Below, one piece after another: positions 41,370 through 52,160 of a stretch of 64,000 nt of DNA. Source of the stretch: Hexactinellida sp. DTS-2022. Its lineage: Eukaryota; Porifera; Hexactinellida. Both the position numbers and the translations under genes were made by a program. Each line of letters opens with the position of its first letter. The first letter of the stretch is position 1. Under the pieces are notes generated by a model. It was not told the DNA's origin. It saw only the letters and a program-made list of their open reading frames with translations, and searched no databases. The stretch is from contig JAPNXP010000017.1 in NCBI GenBank assembly GCA_028753945.1, positions 1,612,001 to 1,676,000 on the forward strand, written 5' to 3'.

Positions 41370-42618
41370 TTAAGAGTCCCCTTCCGGCCAATTATCTCCC
41401 TTCCACAGTTTTACGTTCCCCACACTCCCCGCTGAGAGGAGACAGGAGTGCTCATTGAAATAGTCCAGTGCGTACACGACACTCTTCTCTGTCCCGTGCT
41501 GTAGTGACGTCACAATCTTCTGCGTCATCAAATCCCAAAAGTATATTTTCCCCTCTTCAGACCCACTGACCACGTAGGCGTCTGTTGGGCTGAGAGCAAT
41601 GCTAACTTTATAGTCCTTGTTCTTGTGCCCTATAAGGAGAGTCCCCTTAAATTATATGTATTTGCAATTAAACGATAAATAATTGATCGTATCCTCTAAG
41701 TCTAAAAGATTAGCCAATTGTTGAATCCATAAAACTTTGTTCATTATATTGATGATTATTAAGCATAGCATTCTACTCAATTTCTGGAAACCCTTGTAAT
41801 AACTTGTGGGGGAATTAGTATTTAACAGGATTTAGAGGCAAACTCTACTACAAACATTCAATATACACTCCCTGGTTTGCAGCATAACTCACCTGTGTAT
41901 ACACACAGCGTGTCTCCATTGGTTTTATCCAGCAGTCTGATATTGCTATCAAGAGCTGCGGCCAGAATACAGTGTCTGTCGTGCGAGTGTCTCGCGTGAG
42001 GGACAGGATGGTTAATGTTAAAGAAACACACCTGCCCTGCTCTTATATCGTAACAGCGAACTGTCCCATCAATGCTAGACGTCAGAATCTCGTGGTCAGT
42101 GAGGTCTATGCTAGACACACTATCTGTCGCTTCATCTAGTATCTATAGCAGAATAGTACTTTAGCTAATTAGCAATAGTCATACACTATTACCTGTATTG
42201 GATCATTCCCCTTGGCCCTACAGTCCCATATCCTAACTGTCTTGTCGTAAGAACCGGATATCGCTACTGAGGAGTCACTGTTGAACAGCACACAGTTGAC
42301 CCTGTGTTCGTGACCTCTGAACTTACGCAGAGGTTTCCCAGTAGAGACGTCTGTTAGCAAGACTAGCTTGTCTATACCGCAGCTGATGAGAGAAGCGTTA
42401 TCATGCGAAGCTGCGGCTCCCAACACCTCCTGGGTGTGTCCGATGTATTTCTTGATTAGCTTAAGTTTGTGCGGATTCCATAGCGCCACCATTTTGTCTG
42501 CTCCACACGTGAGACAGTAGTGACCATCTCTGTTGAAGGTAACTGCCCTTACAGGACCCTCGTGACCCCCGGCTAATTCCCCATGGAGACGAGACGGTAT
42601 TTTGTCTTTGAGTAGCAT
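41370..42618 (-). CDS. WDR83: WD-repeat protein WDR83 (MORG1), three exons
   Basis: Exons 42618-42193, 42142-41893 and 41629-41370 join in frame to 311 residues (human 315). A seven-blade WD40 propeller is visible, with VRAVTFNRDGHYCLTCGADK, LKLIKKYIGHTQEVLGAAAS, KFRGHEHRVNCVLFNSD, AISGSYDKTVRIWDCR, DHEILTSSIDGTVRCYDIR, LDSNIRLLDKTNGD and YVVSGSEEGKIYFWDL. WDR83 scaffolds ERK-pathway components and also occurs in spliceosomes. The tail-to-tail neighbour is the PLXDC-like gene. Confidence 0.93.
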
Positions 42619-43205
42619 TCACTAAGTATTGTAGCTGTATCAAGTTTATAGAACTGTTTATGTAATATCAACATCTGCAATAATAATATTTGTTGATAAG
42701 TTTATTCATTGATTCGAATGGTATCTTGCCGATTCTTGCAAAAAGGATCATAATGGGATTTTAAGAACAATTCTCGTCTGCAATTTATAGAATACTCTAC
42801 TGGATGTTTCTGTATCTAATATATTAACATTAGCAGACCTTAATAGGTGCGCTCGTCTCACTCCACAGGTATCATCCGCTGAACTCAGGAGTATCCTATT
42901 TCAGAGTTGTTCAGACCTAATTCCAGCTAACCTAATTAATATTGTATTGATGTGCTGTGTCCAAATCTCCTAACTTGTTCAATTGTTATACGAGAGCCGA
43001 GACTTAGGAGCTGAGCTTCAAAGCAATTCCTAATTGCCTCCCAGCCTGTAGACCACTTATGCATAGGGATACAGCTACAAGGGCTCAGACATAGACACAG
43101 AGTTTGCAATTACAACAGAAAGCCTTTGTGTAGGCACTGTTCTACTAGACCACTGAATGCAGCAATATAAATAGCGTTAATTTATTCAAATAAACACAAA
43201 GTGAA
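42619..43205. other. Divergent intergenic region between WDR83 and the GPCR
   Basis: Both flanking genes start here and point outward, so it should contain both promoters. I see no repeat or other gene. Confidence 0.5.
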
Positions 43206-46200
43206 ATGAATTGTAAATATATTGTTTGTGTTTGTATTTTAATCTTAATCTTATACATCCCTCTCGGACAAGGGCACAGTATCAATTGTACCTCTAGTTC
43301 CAACAAAACTGATCTCTTCACGAATTTCGGCAGTGGTGCAATAGGACATGCTATATTCAGTACACTTATAGTTCTCAATGTCCTCATTCTGATAGGGAAC
43401 CCAACAACCATTCTGGTCATAATATTCAAAGAAAAGAAACCCTATGACATTCTCATTCTAGGCTTGGCAGTGTTTGATACACTGACCGGCTTGATACCTC
43501 TACCTATCACGAACTACAATTACTATTATTATTTGTATGTTAATAAGACAGAGGTGGAACAATCGTACTTTATTAGTGGGGGTATGGTGGGGTGTTCATT
43601 GTACGGCTGGTCAGCACTCACTTTCAAATCTGGCTCAATGCTAATACTTGCTATTATCCCATTCGAGAGGTGAGTTAGAATATAATGCAAGATTATGCAA
43701 CATATATATCGTAACACTATTTATCATAAAATTTGTTTCCCAATTTGAACTTAATAATAAGTTGCAGTTTGCAAAATGTTACAGCATTATTGTTGTATTA
43801 ATCTTGCTTAGTTCTTAGGTAAGAAATTCTATATTAAATGGCAACATAAATAAGTTGCATTTTTCAGACCAAATTACAATTAATTGTTGTCTCTATACTC
43901 TATAGATTGTTGGCAATCAATTATCCATTTTGGTACAAGAAGAGAGTTAAGCTTTGGAAGATGGGTTTGGTGCTGCTAGCTGCGGTTATATTCTCTGCGT
44001 TCCACTCGCTGCTGCCGGCTATACCCGGCATCTCAGTCATGAAACCGTACGGCACTCAGAAGTCGTATTGCCACTTTGAATACGACGAGCCGAATAACAT
44101 TGGGTGAGTTTTCGCAAAATTTATGTCTTCGTATTAAGAGCTTCCGTATATGTAGGCAGTCTATTACTAGACGGTCTATAAAGAAACACTAAGCTCAAAA
44201 ATTGTAGAGCGTCGATAAATTTTGTAGAGTGAAAGCCTGGTCTAGAAATAGACGGCCTTCATAGTTATTTCTAGTGATTTAAAATGTTAAATTCGTTGGG
44301 TATTGTATTTCCTGCTGTATTAAATACATACGCTCAGGTGATTATCTAGTTCAATAATATTAATGCGATTTACCATAGTAATGAGTAAATTAAGGATAAT
44401 TGGATCTAGGGTCATTACCAAAGAGATCATAGCATTTGTTGAATTGTCAAATTTAAATTAGAATTGGACTGATGAATAACCAAATTAGTATAACCAATAT
44501 ATCAGAGATTAATGTTATTTCCAGGAAAGATATATTCTTCAATTAATAATTAAATAATTACAAGTCACAGGATTATAGGAGAGAATAGGAAGTAATGAGG
44601 AATTGTATAAAAATACAGTGGTAACATATGTATTACGATTTGTAGTATTATTGCCACTATGGTTAAAGAGGTTTTGTAGTATAACCTGTATTTAAGAGGA
44701 GTTTTGAGGTTAGTGTTGTAATAAGATATGATACTAATTTCAAGCTGTAGCTGCTTCAAAGTCTTAAAGGGTAGATTAGATTGATAATTATCTACACCTG
44801 TGATTTACGGAGAAAATAAGCAAATAAATGAGCTAACTGGTATTCGACCTTTGCATCTAGTTTATAAGAGTTTGATGTGGATACAATTTGAAGCTGTATA
44901 CAGATGCAACTTACTCTAATATCTCCAAGGGATAGAGCAATTTATAACTAAGTTAGAAGTATAATCAGATTGAATAGTGTGTCGACTTAACCTCAGCACA
45001 AAGGAACCTGCCTTCCTTCTACAGGGATAACTTGTAGTAACCACGTGGACATATTCAAAGGAAAACTTTTAAGAAAATATTATAAACGTCAGCAACAAAT
45101 ACGTAATATATGAATTGTGATACGAGTGTGCGCTGTGCGAACTTTGAACAATTATCAATCAACTGACAAATAACAAAAGTACGATAATCATATGGCAGCA
45201 TATAGAGATATCTGAGATATTGTACAAACTAATACATAGATCTCATAGGAACTGACAAACAATGAATAAAGCTTTTTACAATTGTTCAGTGGTAAATATA
45301 ACTCAATTGTGGTACCATGTCCATGAACTGCGAGGGTTATTTGCTAGCCATCAACATAAATATATTTAGTATTTTGAAACTAAAATATTTGGTCACGAGG
45401 GACCAACTACCCTGAATCAATCTATAATTTTAATGGCAAGGAATTATCCAAGAGCGCGAGACGCTCCTTTTGGAGTATGATTTTTGGAAAATATTAATTT
45501 AATTGGATTATACCGGATTAGGAACGTATTTAGAAATGGCTGTATGATACACTGTTTAACCATAATGTAAATTCACTTATCATACGCAAATAACGTTGTT
45601 TCTATAGCTCAGTTGTCTACACGTACTTCATACAGATCTACGGATACGGACTGGTTGTCACTGCTACCTTTTGCTACCTCCTGCTCATAGGCAGCATAAT
45701 CCAGTTCCTAGTTAGACGCAGAAAGTACACTGCGAGACATGGAGATGTTAGCAGGAAGAAACGAGAGTTCTTGCTTTCACTAAAGTTCATGCTGATACTC
45801 CTCCTGTTCAACTTGGGATGGTTACCCTTCTTGGTAAGCAATGAAATATGGATGTTTTATAGTTGTGTTTTCAAGAAATGCAAAAAAGAATATCTCTTAG
45901 AGAGAATACGTGTGTCGATTTGTAAGTTAATGTGTTGCAAACTTGTATTATGCCACGGCTCCATATATTTAAAATTAAGTATTACTATAAAGGTGGAAAT
46001 CATACGACACACACAAATGACATAAGTTATTCCTACAAGTAACAGTATTAAATATCATTATAACCTACTTTAGGTCTCACTAACATTCAGAACAATACTT
46101 TCCCGATGCTCCCCTCACGAAGACTTCCAATCTATTCTAGAATTCCTAGGTGTACGTATCGCTGTCCTGAACTCCGTTATCAACCCAATAGTATACGTCC

Positions 46201-49200
46201 TTCTAATGCAGAGTTATAGACAGGGGTATAAAGTTCTATTCGGCACCTGTTGCTATTGGATAACCTGTAGAAAATTCTCACAACTTAAACCGGACAAGAA
46301 CCACAGAGGTTAGTTAAGTTTGGTCTAATCTCATGATTTAATCGTTTCATAATCATAATATACGTAGTATACTAAAGTTATTTACGAATATTTAATAGTA
46401 ATTTTACATTGTGTACAGCTGTGAAAGTGTCTAGCAAACATAGTAGTTATTGTATATTATTGGACATAAAAATCGATGATTTATCCGAACAATATTCTGG
46501 TAATCTAATTTTATCCAATTAAAAAATAAGGAGATTTGCAATACAAAACTGATTACAAAGTTCCATCAGCTGACTGCTTACTTTACCCTACATTAAATTT
46601 GTATGTTAGATAATATCAATTTTTAGATGAGTACTTATCAAAATCCTTAAACCAGAAAAGCAAAGAGGTACGCAAGACCTTCAGTTTTAACTCTGAGTAT
46701 AGGACCCGGCAAAGGAGCCTTAACAACTCGAGAGAGAACGTGTCTATAATCCGACAGGAGTCCCTACTCGCCTCTCCCAGGTACTCAGAGCAGGGATACA
46801 ACTCGGGGAAGAGTTCTGTTGCGTCGCTACAGCCAACAGACGTGAGTAACATTGTGTTCTTACCAGGGGTGGATCTAGCCACTAAAATTTTGGGGGAGTG
46901 CAAATTTTGGATGGGTTTTTTCATTAAATATTATCGGCCAAGTGTTCAAAATTAGGACAACAATTCAAAATAGGATGAAATTTTCAAATAAGATAATATT
47001 TTGGGGGTAATCACCCCCCGCACCCCCTATTCTATATCTACCACTGATTCTTACTACATAGATTCATAACTAATTATCTCCACTGTATATAATTATGGTA
47101 GCATACACAGGATATATTGTAACATATGTATAATGCATTGGAGTCCGGAAACACAATTAGCGCACACTATTTAGTTTCAAAGAAGGCATCAGTATGCTGT
47201 ATTTCGTATTTCGCGCTTTTATCCTTGTACAGAGAGTTGTCTTTGGTGCCAACTCTAATCTGGTACTTCGTGTCCCTAAAGTCCACATACGATAGAAAGA
47301 GAAGAATAGCAAAGCAAACAGTAAAAATCCATTCACCAGCAGCATCTGTGTTCTTAGCATCACTACGCATAATATGGTCTTCTCCGATCATAAACACATC
47401 CATGTTGGCCTGGCGCATCTTTCTCCAAATGGGCGTAGCTATAACTCTCAGCAGCAGAGCCAACAGGGATATAACAATGAAGCCACAGCGCAGCAGAATG
47501 AATACGATTCTAACTACGGACACTTTCTCTCTAGGACGTTTCATTACTATAACTGTTGTAATAATTATCTGTATTCCAAAGTAGACAACAGTCAATAGCT
47601 GCATTACAAACCCACCTCCGTGTCTGATGTAATCTGCCGTTCGGACACTGGTATCGTCTAGATACGAGAAATGCACCACCATGCCCAGCAATAACAGAAG
47701 GCCTGTCATAAACTCTATGTAGTTGAGTAGAATGAACACGTACTTCATCCAGGTGTACTTCTTGAACGGGAGAGTGGTCTTTTCGTTCTGTTTGAACTTG
47801 ATATACATCACAAAGAATATAGCGAATATAATGGGGTATGACAGTATTTTGAATAGCCCCCTCTCCGGGTTCCTTTGCAGCAAATCAGAAGGAGACAGAA
47901 ATTCACCATCTTCAAAATGTCCCAAGTATCCTCCAAATAGGAAGCCAATGGCATAATTACTGATATACAGCAGAGATGCGAATATAGGGAATAGCGCTAT
48001 GTCTGATTTAGGCTGCAACCATTTCCAGCCGTGAGACAGCCTCCTTTTCAAGTCCATGTCTGCAGGAGCATTGAATAACTTCTTAGTTAAATCGGCCATT
48101 AGAATACGAGTTATAAAGTATCTCTAGACTTTTGCTTTAAACATAGTTTTTTGGTGAGAATTAGGCGGAGAATATCAACCAATAGAAAAGGCGTTTTGTT
48201 AAGACGGCTGTAATTATGTAAAGCATCTTAACATTGTTCTGTGAGGCTCCGGAAAAGCGAAAATGTTAAAATATTCCTGCGGGTTCTGTGGAATTCAAAC
48301 GTGAAATTAAACTAATTACAGAAGCAACCCATGCATCATAAATTCCTTACAAGCACAAATTCATAGCAGTCCTATGTTGACAAATGTATTTGTTTACACA
48401 GTAGTTGTTGATGTATCTTCTGTCTCTTCAGAACTTAACATCTGTCAACATACTCGTTTTATAAGTATCATGCAGACACAATTATTACACAGTTTACCGA
48501 GTAGAAATGAATTGGCAGGATTCATTTACACTAATTACTGACGAAATAATTGTTCATTGATTGATTGGTTTAAAAAACCTTTTGTTTTTAAAAAATAAGT
48601 TTATTTGAATCATTTTATAAGTCGCCTAATATAGATAGGAGGAATATTCCACTATATCCCAGGAAGCCGTAGTGACGTGACCTCTTTTCCAATTCGAGAG
48701 ATAGACGAGAGTAACCCGACTGAGCACACAACTGTTGTAAAGAAAGTATCTGAGTCTCCTTCTATGTTCACAATCGCTTCACAATCGACAACACACAACT
48801 CGTCGCTACCACGAGACCCCAGCAGAGATGAGGTCGTATCTCCGCTAAGGTAATTAATATGAATACAGTAGTAAGCTTCCGTTATAACCAAGTCGGATAT
48901 AACGAAATACCGCTTATAACGAAATGGAGATTTTCCCCTAGAACACTAAATGCATTAATTATTATCTGCTTATAACGAATATCCGGATATAACAAAAGAA
49001 TTTACAGGTCCCAAGCACTTCGTTATAACTTATAACGACAGTTTTCTGTACTATATTGTGAATTAGCAAAATTGTCCGAGTATTAATGGGGCTAACTAGG
49101 GGAAACATTTTGTATCAGAATTCGTATTAAATAATTAAATAATTTGGGTTATTATTGAATCTGCGAAATGGGATTATCAGAGTGTCTCCCCTAGCGGAAG

Positions 49201-51318
49201 TCACTGGTCATACTCGTATTACATTAACGAAGTGGCACTGGACCAAGATACAGCAGACCTAACAACAGATCGAGATAGTGTTTATAGCGGCATTCCCGGA
49301 TACAATTTCACTGGCATAGAAGACAGCGCTGAGCTCACAGCTGTCAATGAGAGATCGGATATAAAAGGCGACTTAAACGAGTGTTATTCGAGCTTAAATA
49401 AAGATAAACTACTGGAACTTGAACACATGGATAAAGAGCTGGCAGCCGAAATGTTTGCAAATCTGTCTGTGGAGCAACAGGAAAGACCCTGTAGATTATC
49501 CAATACTATTCCTCACAGGTAATCAATGAATAATTACATTCTAAGAACCACTTTCAGATCAAAGGAATCTAAAAGCATTCTTCATTAATACAAAGTTTTG
49601 TGTACGCAATCATCATGGTTAACTTATTTATTTTATTTGGGAAATTTAATAGTCCATATGGCAAAACAAATCAACAGCTACATGTGGTTTACCATATATG
49701 TTTTGTGGATAATCATTAATATATTAATTGCGTTCTATAGTTACAAGCCACAATCTATGCAGCAAAGCAGTCTAGATATATTTCCAAAGAGGAAGCTTAT
49801 GAGAACATCTTGTCAAGAACAAGGAGGCGAGTTCAGAACACCTCAACACCTCAGGATTCTGCAGCTGGACAATAGGGCACAGAGACCCATTAACAGGGGG
49901 CTGTCTAACCCGCTTGAGTGAGTATTAAGATTACATTAGGACCGTAGCGTCGATAATTTAACTGGTCCAGCCATTGAAAATTTATGGGTGTTCAGACGAC
50001 TAAAATTGTAGCATACAAAAGACAAGTAATCACTAAATATAATAAATTAAGGAGAAACGAATCAATGATCACGAAAATCGATTTGGCCATTGGCTTATAT
50101 AGTTGTATGGCTATGCAATGGTTACAAAACCGGTCGGCCGGATCCGCTTTGGCCCTGACTTTATTATGGATGTGTATATAATCCGTATATTCCTATTAAG
50201 GCCACTGAGAGAACTGATAACATATAGCAACTACAGTTATTGCTCTAACTTGCCTAACTCCACCTCTGTACCTCTGAAACTGTCAGATCTACACTCGCTT
50301 AAGCTCTCCCAGAGCAGCAGCCAGCTGCAGAAGGCTTCTCTCTCTCCTCAGAACTCAAACTGCATATTTAGTCCAACGAACTTATCAGTTAACTCAGGTG
50401 AGACATTAATAATACAAAGCAATGACATGGCCATTGTTTTAATACATAAATACAAAAACAAACAGTATTCGAACTATGAAATAATAACCAGTAATTAACT
50501 ACAGTGAACTCTCGTTATAACGAAGTGCTTTGGACCTGTAAATTCCTAATGCATGCAATTAGGAATTTACAGGTCCAAATGCATTTAGTGCTCTTGGTAA
50601 ATGGTAATGCATTCTCTATTTCGTTATAAGCGGTCATTTCGTTATATCCGGTTATAACGGGAGTTCAGTATTTGGAACATATGCGATACGCAATTGTTTG
50701 TGGAACTAATTTATTTAATGAGCAGAATAGTTGTAACGTTATATGTCTGATAGGGGACACAGGTTATGCGAGTTCAAAGGTCACGACTGCTGGAGTCCCA
50801 CAACAATCCATAGCTATCAGCAACAGCAATTTCAGACAATCATTCAAGAGTGGTGAGTTATTAATTAATATACTTATGATATAAATATTAGTTGAGTGAA
50901 AATAGCATTTGGGTATTAAACGCAGTACATTCTGCTTAATGGAACAAATTTCCATGAACAGTGTCCCAAAAATCAGCCACACTCAGATTTTTTGGTTTAA
51001 CATAAACGGAACAAATTTCCTTGGAATAAAAGTACACTAATTAAGCAGTTCACTGTGTAATATAAACTAATACCGGGAATTAGAGCAATTGATATACAAT
51101 ATGATACCATAATTATATATAATATTATAATAATAACTTTGGATGAAATAGCAAATTAATGTGGCCCAAATTATAATTGCTTACAATGCATCATGATAAG
51201 GAAATAATATTTAAAATTGATTATAACATTCTTACAAGATTAGTATTTCTTTCCACGAGCTCAAAAATCATGCGCTTCTACAGCTTGTACTTTCAATCTA
51301 AAACAGAATTGCATTTAG
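43206..51318 (+). CDS. Rhodopsin-like GPCR with long cytoplasmic tail, eleven exons
   Basis: Exons by eye: 43206-43669, 43906-44103, 45608-45833, 46074-46308, 46627-46841, 48635-48849, 49195-49518, 49741-49917, 50237-50397, 50763-50852 and a tentative 51284-51318. All phases agree and the total is 779 residues. An N-terminal signal-like helix precedes seven helices across exons 1-4. Class A marks are seen: ER in place of DRY after TM3 (PFERLLAINYP), W-L-P in TM6 and NPIVY in TM7. The TM3 region faintly recalls prostanoid receptors; the ligand is unknown. Exons 5-10 encode about 400 residues of Ser/Thr/Gln-rich tail without membrane segments. Intron 5 holds an antisense gene (47167-48099). The last exon is uncertain: 55852-55937 has the same splice phase and is an alternative. 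Confidence 0.78.
46864..47046. mobile_element. hAT MITE in GPCR intron 5
   Basis: A 183-bp element with ends CAGGGGTGGATCTAG and (inverted) CAGTGGTAGATATAG, flanked by GTTCTTAC (46856-46863) and ATTCTTAC (47047-47054), 7 of 8 identical. Contains TTTTGGGGG tracts near both ends. It begins 23 bp downstream of the exon 5 donor. Confidence 0.78.
47167..48099 (-). CDS. DRAM/Frag1-like six-helix membrane protein, nested in GPCR intron
   Basis: A 310-residue single-exon gene (ATG at 48099) on the strand opposite to the GPCR gene that surrounds it. About six hydrophobic helices occur (35-60, 85-103, 118-138, 160-180, 195-218 and 255-272). The first loop with a segment of the form FLSPSDLLQRNPERGLFK recalls the SD..PE..lF pattern of DRAM/TMEM150/Frag1 proteins, which act in lysosome and autophagy control or GPI-anchor transfer. 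It is longer than typical DRAM (about 240) through N- and C-terminal additions. Family call rests on topology and that loop. Confidence 0.6.
   Translation of the reverse strand: MADLTKKLFNAPADMDLKRRLSHGWKWLQPKSDIALFPIFASLLYISNYAIGFLFGGYLGHFEDGEFLSPSDLLQRNPERGLFKILSYPIIFAIFFVMYIKFKQNEKTTLPFKKYTWMKYVFILLNYIEFMTGLLLLLGMVVHFSYLDDTSVRTADYIRHGGGFVMQLLTVVYFGIQIIITTVIVMKRPREKVSVVRIVFILLRCGFIVISLLALLLRVIATPIWRKMRQANMDVFMIGEDHIMRSDAKNTDAAGEWIFTVCFAILLFLSYVDFRDTKYQIRVGTKDNSLYKDKSAKYEIQHTDAFFETK
48866..49048. repeat. Pogo/Tigger-like MITE in GPCR intron 6
   Basis: CAGTAGTAAGCTTCCGTTAT at the left and an inverted, degraded right end (ACAGTTTTCTG), TA-flanked. Contains ACGAAATACCGCTTATAACG. The left end lies 16 bp from the exon 6 donor. 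Confidence 0.7.
50502..50668. repeat. Pogo/Tigger-like MITE in GPCR intron 9
   Basis: CAGTGAACTCTCGTTATAAC at the left and its near-inverse at the right, TA at both sides. An internal hairpin (GGACCTGTAAATTCCTAAT and its inverse) is centred near 50561. Confidence 0.75.
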
Positions 51319-52160
51319 CAAACTCGTGAAAGTAAGATTCGTAGTAACTCTCTCATATGAGACAAATAATAATCCTTACAGAAGATCACGTTATAGCAGA
51401 TTAACCTAGGAATTGCCTCTCGTAGCGGCTGGGTGCTTGGTATTTGTAAAACTTGTGAACACATATGAAATATATGGCAAATTAGTACGAATTCTGTCGA
51501 CAGGAAAGTAATATAATACCTTATTTGGAGAGGTAATATAACGGAGATTTCTTTGAAATACAATTGAGGAAAGAACCAGTTTTCAAGGTGTTCAAGCTGG
51601 TATATTAATATGAATAAAGTATCCGAAAAAGTATAATAATAAGTAGAGACAGCCAACAGAACTTTCCGAAAGCAACCAAACATTTAGCTTTGATCCGAAA
51701 ATTGGTCCTGGAATTCAGGTGTTGACTCGACCCTAGGTTTGTCACTGTACTAGACATTTATATAATAAACAAGCAAATTCTTTACAAGCAATTTTTAAAA
51801 CAAGCAAATTCTCAAATTTGGAAGCAAATTTACATTACAACTAGTTTATAATTAACGACCATCACTAATGCTAACATTTTTAGTCGTTAAAATTATTTCC
51901 CCTCCTTACCAAATAATAAAAAAATACATTTTCTAGATTCAAGCAGATGATTGTTATTATTAAATAAAATGTGTCCACATGTATTATGTATATTAATTAA
52001 AACTAACTCAAAATAAACATCCATTGCCAATGGTGAATCAAATTAGCATCATTAAATTAAAGTTGGTAAAAAGTATTTCGTAGGTCCTGGCATTTGTTAA
52101 GTCAAAAAAAAGAATCTTTTTGAGAGAGGAAGCTTAAAATCACACGAGAACATCCCACAA
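51319..52160. other. Intergenic region between GPCR and MAP4K
   Basis: AT-rich. No convincing gene; a 122-codon minus-strand ORF at 51315-51683 has random-looking hydrophobic content and was not accepted. Confidence 0.5.

Noticed and set aside
42836-42960. Stretch with CCGCTGAACT resembling rRNA sequence
   Set aside because: The match is only about ten bases with no surrounding rRNA similarity.
51315-51683. 122-codon minus-strand ORF
   Set aside because: Random-looking Ile/Leu/Tyr-rich composition, no motif, and overlaps the tentative last GPCR exon; AT-rich chance ORF is more likely.
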